Assembly: GCA_902825995.1 (NCBI GenBank)
Contig: CADEDE010000007.1
Span: 1-58,975 of the forward strand
Length of the DNA: 58,975 bases
Reading direction: 5' to 3'
Origin: an uncultured Burkholderiales bacterium
Lineage (GTDB): Bacteria; Pseudomonadota; Gammaproteobacteria; Burkholderiales; Burkholderiaceae_C
The notes under the pieces were generated by a model that made no database searches, was not told the origin of the DNA, and was given only the letters and a program-made list of their open reading frames with translations. The first letter of the stretch is position 1. The number at the start of each line of letters is the position of its first letter. This document shows positions 29,705-38,037 of this stretch, in pieces. Both the position numbers and the translations under genes were made by a program.

Positions 29705-30879
29705 TGGCCGCGCGTGCCAATACGGCGCTGAGCCGCCGACGCTGGCTGCAATGGGGCTGCGCCCATTGCGCGGCGCTGGGCGGTGCGGCCGCGTATGCGC
29801 AGGGCGATTGGGTGGCGCCGCCGCGGCACACGCGCCCCGACCTGGCGGGCGACGAAGGCGGCCTGTGGGCCCTGATGGACCGCGAAGAGACCAAGCTGCG
29901 TCGCAGCAGTTTTCTCGTTCGCGACCCGACCCTGCGCAATTACCTGAGCAGCCTGGCCTGCAAGCTCGCGGGCGAGCATTGCCCCGATGTGCGCGTCTAT
30001 CCCGTGCGAACGCCGCTGTTCAACGCGTCGATGGCCCCCAACGGGATGATGCAGGTCTGGACGGGGCTGTTGCTGCGGGTCGAGAACGAGGCCCAGTTGG
30101 CGGCCGTGCTCGGCCACGAGATCGGCCACTACCTGCAGCGCCATTCGATCGAGCGCCTGCGCGACGCACAGGCGCGCAGCGCCTTCGCGACCCTGCTCGC
30201 GCCCTTCGGAATCGTTGGCCTGGTCGGGCAGCTCGGTGCGCTGGCCGGCTTGCTGGCTTATTCGCGCGAGCATGAGCGCGAGGCCGACCGCATCGGCATC
30301 GCACTGATGACCAAAGCCGGCCACGACCCGCGCGAGGCGGCCAAGGTGTGGGCGAATATCCGCGACGAACTGTCCGCCGGCCCGGCGGGCGACCCGGCCA
30401 AGCGCAGCGTGATGTTCGCGACCCACCCCGGCATCGAGGAACGCCAGGTCTTGCTGGAGCAGATGGCGGCCGACAAGAGCGGCTTCGTCGGCGAAAGCGA
30501 ATACCAGGCGATCGTCGAGCCGATGCTGTGGGACTTGTGCGAAGACGAACTCAAGCGCGCGCAGTACGACGAAAGCATCGTCTTGCTCGACCGCCATTGC
30601 GAAAAACGCCCTCGGCGCGGCGACTTGCGCTGGTTTCGCGGCGAGGCACGCCGCCTGCGTGCCCAAGGCGACGATATCGAGCGCGCCGTGGCCGATTTCA
30701 ATGCGGCACTCACGCTGGATAAACCGCCCGCGCAGGCCCATCGCTCGCTGGGCTTCATCCAACGCGAGCAGGGCCGCAAGGAGGATGCCGCGGCGTCGTT
30801 TTCACGCTATCTCGAAGCCCTGCCGGCGGCCCCCGATGCCGGCCTGGTGCAGTCCTACCTCTCTGAACTCAAGACCTGA
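29704..30879 (+). CDS. M48 family metallopeptidase with TPR tail, probably Tat-exported
   Basis: The 391-residue protein has a twin-arginine-like signal (SRRRWLQWGCAHCAALGGAAA, about residues 9-29). The zinc site is HEIGH (VLGHEIGHYLQRHS), the third ligand E in YSREHEREADRIG, and the C-terminal half has TPR-like repeats (RYLEALPAAPDAG). M48 peptidases with this layout (YfgC/BepA-like) are periplasmic and act on outer-membrane proteins. It is the third of a compact run of three genes (28958-31463) whose neighbours encode an exported protein and a lipoprotein. Confidence 0.9.
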   Translation: MAARANTALSRRRWLQWGCAHCAALGGAAAYAQGDWVAPPRHTRPDLAGDEGGLWALMDREETKLRRSSFLVRDPTLRNYLSSLACKLAGEHCPDVRVYPVRTPLFNASMAPNGMMQVWTGLLLRVENEAQLAAVLGHEIGHYLQRHSIERLRDAQARSAFATLLAPFGIVGLVGQLGALAGLLAYSREHEREADRIGIALMTKAGHDPREAAKVWANIRDELSAGPAGDPAKRSVMFATHPGIEERQVLLEQMAADKSGFVGESEYQAIVEPMLWDLCEDELKRAQYDESIVLLDRHCEKRPRRGDLRWFRGEARRLRAQGDDIERAVADFNAALTLDKPPAQAHRSLGFIQREQGRKEDAAASFSRYLEALPAAPDAGLVQSYLSELKT

Positions 30880-30884
30880 TCGAC

Positions 30885-31463
30885 ATGAACAAACTTCTTC
30901 TCTCGTTGGCATTCGTCGCCCTGCTGGGTGCTTGCGCCCAAGTCACTAAGATCGGCCCCGGTGAAGCCGTGATCGCCGAGCGCATCGGGGTGCCGGTCGA
31001 TAGCGGATGGAACCAGTTCGGTGGCCGGTTCGGCGGCAGCAATGCCGCGGCCCTGTGGACCAGCGAAGGCCTGGCGATCGACCAGTTGAACTTCTATGTC
31101 GGCGTGAAGGATGGCGACCTGATCGCGGCCAATCCCGGCAAGGAGCAGCGACCGCTGGCATTCAAGGCCACCATGCAGCCGCACGAATTGGTGGCCCTGT
31201 TCGAGGCCTTCTATACCCGCGACGGTTCCAGCTTCAAGCTCGACAAACTCGAGGCCACCGAGTTTCTCGGTCAGCGCGGCTGGCGTGCCAATTACACCGT
31301 GGTGCGCAAGTTCGACGACGTCAAGCTCAGCGGCAGCGTCTGGGCCACCGTGCGCGGCGGCGAACTGTTCGCGATGACCTTCTCGGCGCCGGCGGTGGGC
31401 TTTTATGCGCGCCAGATCGCCAAGGTCGAGAAGGCCGCCGCGGCGGCGCGCTTCAAGCAGTGA
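30885..31463 (+). CDS. Hypothetical lipoprotein
   Basis: The 192-residue protein has a lipoprotein signal peptide ending in LLGAC, with Cys17 the lipidated residue. The mature part (KIGPGEAVIAERIGVPVDSGWNQFGG...) is beta-rich and unrecognised. It starts 5 bp after the M48 stop and is probably the third gene of that operon. Function unknown. Confidence 0.75.
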   Translation: MNKLLLSLAFVALLGACAQVTKIGPGEAVIAERIGVPVDSGWNQFGGRFGGSNAAALWTSEGLAIDQLNFYVGVKDGDLIAANPGKEQRPLAFKATMQPHELVALFEAFYTRDGSSFKLDKLEATEFLGQRGWRANYTVVRKFDDVKLSGSVWATVRGGELFAMTFSAPAVGFYARQIAKVEKAAAAARFKQ

Positions 31464-31468
31464 GCGGC

Positions 31469-32020
31469 TCAGGCCAGCAGCGGCTGCAGCCCCAGCTCGA
31501 CCGAACGCTGGCCATCGTTGAACCAGACCAGGCCGTCCTGCACGGTGACCTGGATCTGCATCGAGCGCTGCGCCAGCGCGGCCAGCGCGGCGCTCTGCTC
31601 GGCGGGCAACTGCCACACGGCCAAGCGCTCGGTGCGGGTGAGTTTGTTCTTCACGCCGGCCCACCAGATCGGCGTACTGGCGCTATAGGAAATAAAGGTC
31701 GCCTGGTCGGCGCGCAAGGCGGCGCGCAGCATGCGGCGCTCGTCGGGCTGGCCGACTTCGATCCAGTGCACGAGCTGGCCCGTGAGGTCGAGCTGCCACA
31801 GATCGGGCTCGTCGGTATCGGCCAGGCCGCGCGCAAAAACCAGATCGCCGCGGTGGTTGTCGGCCGGCACGTTGAGGGCGAAGGCCAGGAGTCGCACCAT
31901 CATGCGTTCTTCGGTTTCGCTCGGGTGCTGCGCGAGCGTGAGGGCGTGATCGCCATAGATGCCGCGGTCCATATCGGCGATCTGCAGTTGGGCTTTGAAG
32001 ATGGTTGCTTTGAGGGCCAT
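31469..32020 (-). CDS. yaeQ: YaeQ family protein
   Basis: The 183-residue soluble protein is full length for YaeQ: MALKATIFKAQLQIADMDRG, HPSETEERMMVRLLAFAL, LWQLDLTGQLVHWIEVGQPDE and YSASTPIWWAGVKNKLTRTE. YaeQ has a PD-(D/E)XK-like fold, but its physiological role is unclear. It is convergent with the lipoprotein gene, with 5 bp between stops. Confidence 0.88.
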   Translation of the reverse strand: MALKATIFKAQLQIADMDRGIYGDHALTLAQHPSETEERMMVRLLAFALNVPADNHRGDLVFARGLADTDEPDLWQLDLTGQLVHWIEVGQPDERRMLRAALRADQATFISYSASTPIWWAGVKNKLTRTERLAVWQLPAEQSAALAALAQRSMQIQVTVQDGLVWFNDGQRSVELGLQPLLA

Positions 32021-32126
32021 GCGGCGCCGACTGTGCCACAGGGTTCGGTGCGGCCGCGCCCGGCCTATGCAAATGGCGGCATATCGCCAGCGGTGCATTG
32101 CTTGTGAACAATGGCGCGCTCGTATT

Positions 32127-32149
32127 CCCCTCTCCCATAGGGAGAGGGG
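32127..32149. repeat. Short palindromic repeat upstream of tupB
   Basis: Arms CCCCTCTCCC (32127-32136) and GGGAGAGGGG (32140-32149) form a 10-bp hairpin around ATA. It is a shortened relative of the palindrome at 9412-9459, sharing the CCCTCTCCC core, and lies in the 150 bp between yaeQ and tupB. Confidence 0.7.
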
Positions 32150-32171
32150 GCAAACCAACTGAAAGGCCAGC

Positions 32172-32879
32172 ATGGGCGGTGGTTTCGCCGACAGCCTGCG
32201 CGCGGCGTGGGCCTTGGTTGCGGCATTCGACGGGCGCCTGGCGCAGATCGTCGGCCTATCGCTGGGCGTCAGTGCCACGGCCTGCGCGCTCGCGGCGGCC
32301 TTCGGCATGGCGGCGGGCGCATGGCTGGCGGTGGCGCGCTTTCCCGGCCACCGCGCCCTCGTCGCGGCGTTGAATACCCTGCTCGCGCTGCCCTCGGTCG
32401 TCGTCGGGCTGGTGGTGTATTTGCTGCTCTCGCGTTCGGGGCCGCTGGGTTCCTGGGGCATCCTCTTCACGCCGCGCGCGATGGTGCTGGCGCAGACGAT
32501 GCTGGTGCTGCCGGTGGTGGCCGCACTGACGCGACAACTCATCGCCGATGCCTGGCGCGGCAACGGCGAACAACTGCGCTCGATGGGCGCGGGTGCCCCG
32601 GCCAGCGCCGCGCTGCTGCTGTTGCACGAGCGCCTGGCGCTGGTCACGGTGCTGCTCACCGCTTTCGGCCGCGCCATCAGCGAAGTCGGCGCGGTGATGA
32701 TCGTCGGCGGCAATATCGACGGCGTCACACGGGTGATGACGACGGCCATCGCCCTGGAAACCAGCCAGGGCGATCTGCCGCTGGCGCTCGGGCTGGGCAT
32801 CGTGCTGCTGGGCCTGGTCGGTGCCATCAACGCGGCGATCGCGCTGGTGCAGCGGCGTCACGTTGTCGTGACGGCATGA
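32172..32879 (+). CDS. tupB: Tungstate-type ABC transporter permease TupB
   Basis: The 235-residue membrane protein has about five hydrophobic helices and an ABC-importer EAA loop (GNGEQLRSMGAGAPASA). TupB/WtpB-type features include LLALPSVVVGLVVYLLLSRSGPLG, RAISEVGAVMIVGGNI and the terminal ETSQGDLPLALGLGIVLLG. It forms the channel for the binding protein TupA. Dispersed palindromic repeats lie both before it and between it and tupC. A molybdate/tungstate-like permease of the family also exists, but the TupA sequence downstream favours tungstate. Confidence 0.87.
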   Translation: MGGGFADSLRAAWALVAAFDGRLAQIVGLSLGVSATACALAAAFGMAAGAWLAVARFPGHRALVAALNTLLALPSVVVGLVVYLLLSRSGPLGSWGILFTPRAMVLAQTMLVLPVVAALTRQLIADAWRGNGEQLRSMGAGAPASAALLLLHERLALVTVLLTAFGRAISEVGAVMIVGGNIDGVTRVMTTAIALETSQGDLPLALGLGIVLLGLVGAINAAIALVQRRHVVVTA

Positions 32880-32893
32880 ATGCGCTTGAAAAC

Positions 32894-32943
32894 CCGTTCG
32901 GGCTGAGCTTGTCGAAGCCCTTCGACAGGCTCAGGGCGAACGG
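32894..32943. repeat. REP-type palindrome between tupB and tupC
   Basis: Arms 32894-32917 (CCGTTCGGGCTGAGCTTGTC...) and 32920-32943 are imperfectly complementary (21 of 24). This matches the widespread proteobacterial palindrome GTTCGGGCTGAGCTTGTCGAAG...CTTCGACAGGCTCAGGGCGAAC. A diverged fragment of the same type appears near 58902-58930. Confidence 0.85.
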
Positions 32944-32971
32944 CTCGAGTTCGATCGTGTCGGATCGATAG

Positions 32972-33685
32972 ATGAGCACGGCACTCATCGAGTTGAACGC
33001 CGCCGCGGTGCGCTTCGGCCGCGTCAGCGCGCTGGCCGGCGTGAATTTTGCGTTGCACGCCGGCGAGCGCGTGGCCCTGGTCGGCGCCAACGGTTCGGGA
33101 AAGACGACGCTGCTGCGCCTGCTGCACGGCCAGCTCGCGCACGAGGGTACTCGCCGCGCCGCGCTGGATGCGCAGGGCCGCGAGCCGGCGCAGGCGATGG
33201 TTTTTCAGCGCCCATTTCTATTGCGCCTTTCGGTCTGGCACAACCTGATGCTCGCGCTGTGGCTGGCGCGCGTGCCGCGCAACGAACGCGCCGCGCGCGC
33301 CGCGCAGGCGCTCGCGCGCGTGGGCCTGACTGACCAGCGCGAGAGGCCCGCGCGCGTGCTCTCGGGCGGGCAACAGCAGCGCCTGGCGCTGGCCCGCGCC
33401 TGGGCCGCGCGCCCTTGCGTTCTCTTCCTCGACGAGCCCACGGCGAGTCTCGATCCCGGCGCCAAGCGCGAAGTCGAACAGCTCATCACCGAATTTGCGC
33501 AAGAAGGCATGGCGGTGGCGATGAGCACGCACAACCTGGGCCAGGCCAAGCGCCTGGCCACGCGGGTGTGCTATCTCGAAGGCGGGCGTGTGATCGTCGA
33601 TCTGCCGAGCGTGGATTTTTTCCACGACACGCTGCCCGATGCGGCGGCGGCTTTCGTCAAAGGGGAGTTGGGATGGTCCACCTGA
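32972..33685 (+). CDS. tupC: Tungstate-type ABC transporter ATP-binding protein TupC
   Basis: The 237-residue ATPase has Walker A GANGSGKTT, a Q-loop (MVFQRPFLLR), the signature LSGGQQQRLALARAW, Walker B VLFLDEPTAS and the switch His in STHNLGQA. It powers TupB. Its C-terminus overlaps tupA by 13 bp, and the family length (about 230) is normal. The N-terminus (ALIELNAAAVRFGRVSALAGVNF) is typical of the tungstate/molybdate group. Confidence 0.9.
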   Translation: MSTALIELNAAAVRFGRVSALAGVNFALHAGERVALVGANGSGKTTLLRLLHGQLAHEGTRRAALDAQGREPAQAMVFQRPFLLRLSVWHNLMLALWLARVPRNERAARAAQALARVGLTDQRERPARVLSGGQQQRLALARAWAARPCVLFLDEPTASLDPGAKREVEQLITEFAQEGMAVAMSTHNLGQAKRLATRVCYLEGGRVIVDLPSVDFFHDTLPDAAAAFVKGELGWST

Positions 33686-34497
33686 AACGCTGGCTCTGCA
33701 TGGTGGGCGTGTTGCTCGCTTGCTGTGGTGTCGCGCTCGCGCAGGAGCGCTTCATCGTCATGGCCTCGACGACGAGCACCGAGCAGTCGGGCCTCTTCGC
33801 GCACCTGCTGCCGGCCTTCAAGGCGGCCAGCGGCATCGATGTGCGCGTGGTTGCGCTCGGGACAGGCCAGGCGCTCGATGCGGCGCGCCGTGGCGATGCC
33901 GATGTGGTCTTCGTGCATGACCAGGTGGCCGAAGAGAAGTTCGTCGCCGAGGGCTTCGGCATCGAGCGCCTTCCCGTGATGTACAACGATTTCGTCCTCA
34001 TCGGTCCCAAGGCCGATCCCTTCGGCGCGAAGGGCAAGGACATCACTGCGGCGCTGGCCAAGCTGGCGGCGCAAGGCACGCCCTTCATCTCGCGCGGCGA
34101 CAAGAGCGGCACCCATGCCGCCGAGCTGCGCTATTGGAGGATGGCGGGCATCGACGCGACCGCTACGCCGCCGGGCTCGATGAAAGGCTACCAGGCCTGC
34201 GGCTGCGGCATGGGCCCGGCGCTGAATATCGCGGCATCGAGCAACGCCTATGCGCTCACCGATCGCGGCACCTGGCTCAATTTCAGAAACCGTGGCGATC
34301 TGGGCATCCTCGTCGAAGGCGATGCGCGTCTGTTCAATCAATACGGCGTGATGGTCGTCAACCCGGCCAGACACCCGCATGTCAAGGCCGTGTTGGCACA
34401 GGCCTTTGCCGACTGGGTCGTGTCACCGGCCGGGCAGGCGGCGATCGCTGGCTACAAGATCGGCGGCGAGCGGGTGTTTTTTCCGAACGCAAAGTAG
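33673..34497 (+). CDS. tupA: Tungstate-binding periplasmic protein TupA
   Basis: The 274-residue protein has a signal peptide (MVHLKRWLCMVGVLLACCGVALA) and the TupA ligand motifs STTSTEQSGLF and SRGDKSGTHAAE, plus GDARLFNQYGVMVVNP. It binds the oxoanion tightly and hands it to TupB/C. Start chosen at 33673, where GGGAGTTGGG precedes the ATG and the frame overlaps tupC by 13 bp. Tungstate uptake suggests at least one tungsten- or molybdenum-cofactor enzyme in the cell. Confidence 0.9.
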   Translation: MVHLKRWLCMVGVLLACCGVALAQERFIVMASTTSTEQSGLFAHLLPAFKAASGIDVRVVALGTGQALDAARRGDADVVFVHDQVAEEKFVAEGFGIERLPVMYNDFVLIGPKADPFGAKGKDITAALAKLAAQGTPFISRGDKSGTHAAELRYWRMAGIDATATPPGSMKGYQACGCGMGPALNIAASSNAYALTDRGTWLNFRNRGDLGILVEGDARLFNQYGVMVVNPARHPHVKAVLAQAFADWVVSPAGQAAIAGYKIGGERVFFPNAK

Positions 34498-34529
34498 TGA
34501 AAACGGGGCTCCTCCAGAGCCACCCCTCC

Positions 34530-34610
34530 CTTCACTTGCTGCTGGTGCGCAAGATCGGCGCGCCCTGGCAGCGCGAGCCGGCGGTGGTCGATGGCAACCC
34601 TGCCGGCTGA
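34530..34610 (+). pseudogene. Probable remnant of a phosphoribosyltransferase gene
   Basis: A reading frame that ends at 34610 encodes LHLLLVRKIGAPWQREPAVV, which resembles the conserved LVLVRKIGAPGQPELAxGAV segment of PRTase-family proteins. The start of the gene and the catalytic PRPP loop are absent, and the frame stops soon after. It lies in the 220-bp gap between tupA and the next lipoprotein gene. The match rests on one conserved segment, so this is tentative. Confidence 0.4.
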
Positions 34611-34717
34611 CTGACGCTTTGTAAACCCAGGTAAACGGCGGTGCACGATCAACCGATTGCCGCCGCCACACGTTGCAGCCCTGTCGCGGCGATCGGCCGC
34701 CAAACCAGGAGACTTGA

Positions 34718-35191
34718 ATGCAACGAATGATCCGCATCGCTGTTCCGGCCGTTGTGCTGGCGTTGCTGTCGGCGTGTGCCACGCGCCCGCAAACGAGCAA
34801 TGCACCGGTGTACAGCCCCACTCGCGGTGCCGGCGGCGTCACCAGTGCAAACGTCGGCTACGGCGTCGTGCGCAGCATCGAATCCCTGGGCAGTGCAAGC
34901 GAGCAGCCGCATGGCGGCGGTGCGGTGGTCGGGGGTATCGTCGGCGCCGTGATCGGCCGCCAGTTTGCCGACAGCAATTCGGGCAAGAACGTCGGTACCG
35001 TGGCCGGTGCCGTGGGTGGCGCGCTGATCGGCAACGAGATCGAGAAGAATTCGCGCCGTGATCAGCAAGGCGTGCGCGTGAATGTCCAACTCGACCAGGG
35101 TGGTCTGCGCAGCTTTGATTTCAAGAGCATCGGCGAGTTGCGCGTCGGCGACCGCGTGCGCATCGACGGCAATCAGCTTTACCGACTGTGA
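34718..35191 (+). CDS. Glycine-zipper lipoprotein (17-kDa antigen / SlyB-like)
   Basis: The 157-residue protein has a lipoprotein signal (MQRMIRIAVPAVVLALLSAC) with Cys20 lipidated. The central part is a glycine zipper (GAVVGGIVGAVIGRQFADSNSGKNVGTVAGAVGGALIG), a membrane-inserting motif, and the C-terminus is beta-rich (GVRVNVQLDQGG...RVRIDGNQLYRL). Such outer-membrane lipoproteins (SlyB/17-kDa antigen type) contribute to envelope integrity. The start follows an AGGAGA ribosome site. Confidence 0.87.
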   Translation: MQRMIRIAVPAVVLALLSACATRPQTSNAPVYSPTRGAGGVTSANVGYGVVRSIESLGSASEQPHGGGAVVGGIVGAVIGRQFADSNSGKNVGTVAGAVGGALIGNEIEKNSRRDQQGVRVNVQLDQGGLRSFDFKSIGELRVGDRVRIDGNQLYRL

Positions 35192-35209
35192 GTCGTTGCG
35201 CCTGTGAAC

Positions 35210-35215
35210 TAGAAT
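35210..35215 (+). promoter_or_regulatory. Candidate -10 of the thrS leader transcript
   Basis: TAGAAT matches TATAAT in 4 of 6 positions. A start near 35222 would give a leader of about 165 nt before thrS containing the Thr-rich ORF and the terminator. No strong -35 is visible. Confidence 0.35.
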
Positions 35216-35249
35216 CGCGGCACTCGAAACGAACAAGGGCGAGAAAGGC

Positions 35250-35297
35250 ATGACGGTTATGACACCGCGAACTACGGCCTCCGTGAAAACGGAGTAG
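35250..35297 (+). CDS. Thr-rich leader peptide upstream of thrS (probable attenuator)
   Basis: The 15-codon ORF reads [15 protein letters not shown] and ends in TAG. Five of 15 residues are Thr (codons ACG, ACA, ACT, ACG, ACG), two of them adjacent. An AAGGGCGAG stretch (35235-35243) lies a suitable distance upstream; the internal ATG at 35259 with AAAGG ahead of it is an alternative start that keeps four Thr codons. A hairpin covers the last codons (35275-35300) and an intrinsic terminator follows at 35339-35367, before thrS. This is the arrangement of amino-acid attenuators of aminoacyl-tRNA synthetase or biosynthetic genes. The role is inferred from the layout. Confidence 0.65.
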   Translation: MTVMTPRTTASVKTE

Positions 35298-35338
35298 CCG
35301 CCCGCGCGCGTTTGCCCACTCAGCTTCCCCCTCCAGTG

Positions 35339-35367
35339 AAAAGCGCGGTCTTGCACCGCGCTTTTTC
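35339..35367 (+). terminator. Intrinsic terminator in the thrS leader
   Basis: AAAAGCGCGGT (35339-35349) and ACCGCGCTTTT (35355-35365) form an 11-bp stem with a 5-base loop followed by T residues. It ends 20 bp before the thrS ATG. A CCGCGC segment at 35302-35307 is complementary to the 5' arm (GCGCGG, 35343-35348) and could form a competing antiterminator. Confidence 0.8.
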
Positions 35368-35386
35368 TTTTGTCGAAGGTGCCGCC

Positions 35387-37294
35387 ATGATCTCGATTCA
35401 ATTGCCCGATGGCTCCAGGCGCGAGTTCGCGCAGCCAGTCACGGTCGCGGAAGTCGCCGCGTCGATCGGCGCCGGCCTGGCCAAGGCCGCGCTGGCCGGC
35501 CGCGTGAACGGCCAACTGGTCGATACCAGCCACCGCATCGAGGCCGATGCCCAACTGGCGATCGTGACCGACAAGGACGCCGACGGCCTGGATCTGATCC
35601 GCCACTCGACGGCGCACCTGCTGGCCTACGCCGTGAAGAGCCTGTTCCCCGAGGCGCAGGTGACGATCGGCCCGACGATCGAGAACGGCTTCTATTACGA
35701 CTTTGCCTACAAGCGCCCCTTCACGCCGGAAGACCTGGCGGCGATCGAAGCCAAGATGGCGGCGCTGGCCAAGATCGACGAAAAGGTTGAACGCCGGGTG
35801 CTGCCGCGCGACGAAGCGGTGGCCTTCTTCAAGGCCCAGGGCGAGCACTACAAGGCCGAGATCATCGCCGGCATTCCGGCCGACCAGGATGTCTCGCTCT
35901 ACCGCGAAGGCGCCTTCGAAGACCTGTGCCGCGGGCCGCATGTGCCTTCGACGGGCAGGCTCAAGCACTTCAAGCTGATGAAGCTGGCCGGGGCTTACTG
36001 GCGCGGCGACCAGGCCAACGAGCAGCTACAGCGCATTTACGGCACGGCCTGGCCCTCGAAGGAGGCGCTACAGCAGTACCTGACGATGCTCGAAGAAGCC
36101 GAGAAGCGCGATCACCGCAAGCTCGGCCGCGAACTCGATCTGTTCCACATGGAGGAGACGGCGCCCGGCCTGGTGTTCTGGCACCCCAAGGGTTGGGCGG
36201 TGTGGCAGGAAGTCGAGCAGTACATGCGCGCCGTCTATCGCGACAACGGCTACCTGGAGGTCAAGGGGCCGCAGATCCTGGACAAGAATCTGTGGGAGAA
36301 GACGGGCCACTGGGACAACTACCGTGACAGCATGTTCACGACCGAATCGGAAAAGCGCGAGTACGCGTTGAAACCGATGAACTGCCCCGGCCACGTGCTG
36401 ATCTTCAAATCGCAGATGCGCAGCTATCGCGAGCTGCCGCTGCGCTACGGCGAGTTCGGCCAGTGCCATCGCAACGAGCCCAGCGGCGCGCTGCACGGGA
36501 TCATGCGCGTGCGCGGCTTCACCCAGGACGACGGCCACATCTTCTGCACCGAGGACATGATCCTCGACGAATGCGTGGCCTATACGGCGCTGCTGCAAAA
36601 GGTTTACAGGGACTTCGGCTTTGGCGAAATCATCTACAAGGTGGCCACGCGGCCCGACAAGCGCGTCGGTTCGGACGGGCAATGGGACAAGTCCGAGTAC
36701 GCGCTGGTGGAGTCGCTGCGGCGCTCGGGCTGCGAGTTCAGTGTTTCACCGGGCGAGGGCGCCTTCTACGGCCCGAAGATCGAGTACACGCTGAAGGACG
36801 CCCTTGGCCGACCCTGGCAGTGCGGCACGATGCAGGTTGACTTCAACACCGCCGAGCGCCTGGGCGGCGACTACGTGACCGAAACCAGCGGGCGCGCCCA
36901 CCCGGTGATGTTGCACCGGGCCATCGTAGGCAGCCTGGAGCGCTTCATCGGCATCCTGATCGAGCAGCACGCCGGGGCGCTGCCGGTGTGGCTGGCGCCG
37001 CTGCAGGTGGTGGTGGCCTGCATCAGCGAAGGCCAGGCCGATTACGTCGGGGAAGTCGTGAAAACGCTTCAAAAACAAGGAGTTAGAGTAGAGGCGGATT
37101 TGCGGAACGAGAAAATCACGTATAAAATCCGCGAGCATTCAATGCAGAAGGTTCCGTTCATCCTGGTCGTCGGCGACAAGGAGAAGGCAAACGGGTCCGT
37201 TGCAGTGCGCGCCCGGGGCAACCTGGATCTTGGCGTGATGCCCCTCGAAACCTTCTCGCAGAAGCTCGCGGCAGACATCGCCTCCAAGGCCTAG
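35387..37294 (+). CDS. thrS: Threonyl-tRNA synthetase
   Basis: The 635-residue class II synthetase charges tRNA-Thr. It has the TGS domain (about 1-62), the editing domain with [11 protein letters not shown] and the ...CRGPHVPST zinc-type loop, the catalytic core with motif 2 (KPMNCPGH, with the zinc-ligand Cys; [15 protein letters not shown]) and motif 3 ([16 protein letters not shown]), and a C-terminal anticodon-binding domain. The ATG at 35387 is preferred: the 25 upstream codons of the longer frame run through the leader terminator. It is the first gene of the thrS-infC-rpmI-rplT-pheS-pheT-ihfA block, and expression is probably controlled by the leader. Confidence 0.97.
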   Translation: MISIQLPDGSRREFAQPVTVAEVAASIGAGLAKAALAGRVNGQLVDTSHRIEADAQLAIVTDKDADGLDLIRHSTAHLLAYAVKSLFPEAQVTIGPTIENGFYYDFAYKRPFTPEDLAAIEAKMAALAKIDEKVERRVLPRDEAVAFFKAQGEHYKAEIIAGIPADQDVSLYREGAFEDLCRGPHVPSTGRLKHFKLMKLAGAYWRGDQANEQLQRIYGTAWPSKEALQQYLTMLEEAEKRDHRKLGRELDLFHMEETAPGLVFWHPKGWAVWQEVEQYMRAVYRDNGYLEVKGPQILDKNLWEKTGHWDNYRDSMFTTESEKREYALKPMNCPGHVLIFKSQMRSYRELPLRYGEFGQCHRNEPSGALHGIMRVRGFTQDDGHIFCTEDMILDECVAYTALLQKVYRDFGFGEIIYKVATRPDKRVGSDGQWDKSEYALVESLRRSGCEFSVSPGEGAFYGPKIEYTLKDALGRPWQCGTMQVDFNTAERLGGDYVTETSGRAHPVMLHRAIVGSLERFIGILIEQHAGALPVWLAPLQVVVACISEGQADYVGEVVKTLQKQGVRVEADLRNEKITYKIREHSMQKVPFILVVGDKEKANGSVAVRARGNLDLGVMPLETFSQKLAADIASKA

Positions 37295-37364
37295 CGACAA
37301 CTCCAGGCGCGCGTTTCATTTTGATCGGGCGTGCTGCCTTCACGCCCGCGAAGAGGATTCAACC

Positions 37365-37913
37365 ATCGCTACTTTCCTGGACCGCCGCACTCCGAACGCC
37401 GAGCGCAAGCACCGTCTCAACCGCGAAATCATGGCGCCCGAAGTGCGCCTGAACGGCCCCGAAAACGAGCCCCTGGGCGTGGTCAGCGTGATGGAAGCGC
37501 TGCGAATGGCGACCGAGCTGGATGTCGATTTGGTCGAGATTTCAGCCACGGCGGTGCCGCCGGTCTGCCGCTTGATGGATTACGGCAAGTTCAAATACCA
37601 GGAGCAGAAGAAGGCGGCGGAAGCCAAGAGCAAGCAGAAGATCATCGAGATCAAGGAAGTGAAATTCCGCCCCGGTACCGACGAAGGCGACTACAACATC
37701 AAGATGCGCAACCTGCGCCGCTTCATCGCCGAAGACGGCGACAAGGGCAAAGTCACTTTGCGCTACCGCGGCCGCGAGATCACGCACCAGGATATCGGCA
37801 TGAGATTGCTGGAACGCATTCGCGACGAGTTGGCCGATGTCTCGGTGGTCGAGAATATGCCCAAGCTCGAAGGGCGCCAGATGATCATGGTGCTGGCGCC
37901 GAAGAGGAAGTAA
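37365..37913 (+). CDS. infC: Translation initiation factor IF-3 (AUC start)
   Basis: The 182-residue IF-3 checks initiator tRNA and keeps the ribosomal subunits apart. The N-domain ([31 protein letters not shown]), the lysine-rich linker and the C-domain ([25 protein letters not shown] ... [13 protein letters not shown]) are complete. No ATG lies at the expected start: the codon is ATC at 37365, giving (M)[18 protein letters not shown], with AGAGG about 8 bases upstream. A rare AUU/AUC start is known for infC and allows autoregulation by IF-3. The first ATG (37431) would remove the N-domain start, so it is rejected. Confidence 0.93.
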   Translation: MATFLDRRTPNAERKHRLNREIMAPEVRLNGPENEPLGVVSVMEALRMATELDVDLVEISATAVPPVCRLMDYGKFKYQEQKKAAEAKSKQKIIEIKEVKFRPGTDEGDYNIKMRNLRRFIAEDGDKGKVTLRYRGREITHQDIGMRLLERIRDELADVSVVENMPKLEGRQMIMVLAPKRK

Positions 37914-37935
37914 TTTGAATTGAAGGATTCACGGT

Positions 37936-37953
37936 CGAGGTCTGGTCACCTCG
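37936..37953 (+). promoter_or_regulatory. Hairpin in the infC-rpmI spacer
   Basis: CGAGGT-6 nt-ACCTCG forms a 6-bp stem in the 124-bp spacer between infC and rpmI. In many bacteria L20 represses the rpmI-rplT message through a leader structure; this is a candidate, not a match to a known motif. Confidence 0.25.
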
Positions 37954-38037
37954 GTCGTTGAAGAGCAAGCCGTTGCAGGCCAACCAAGCACCGCACAACG
38001 CGGTCGCCTGCAAGGGTCACAAAGAAGGAGCAGTGAA

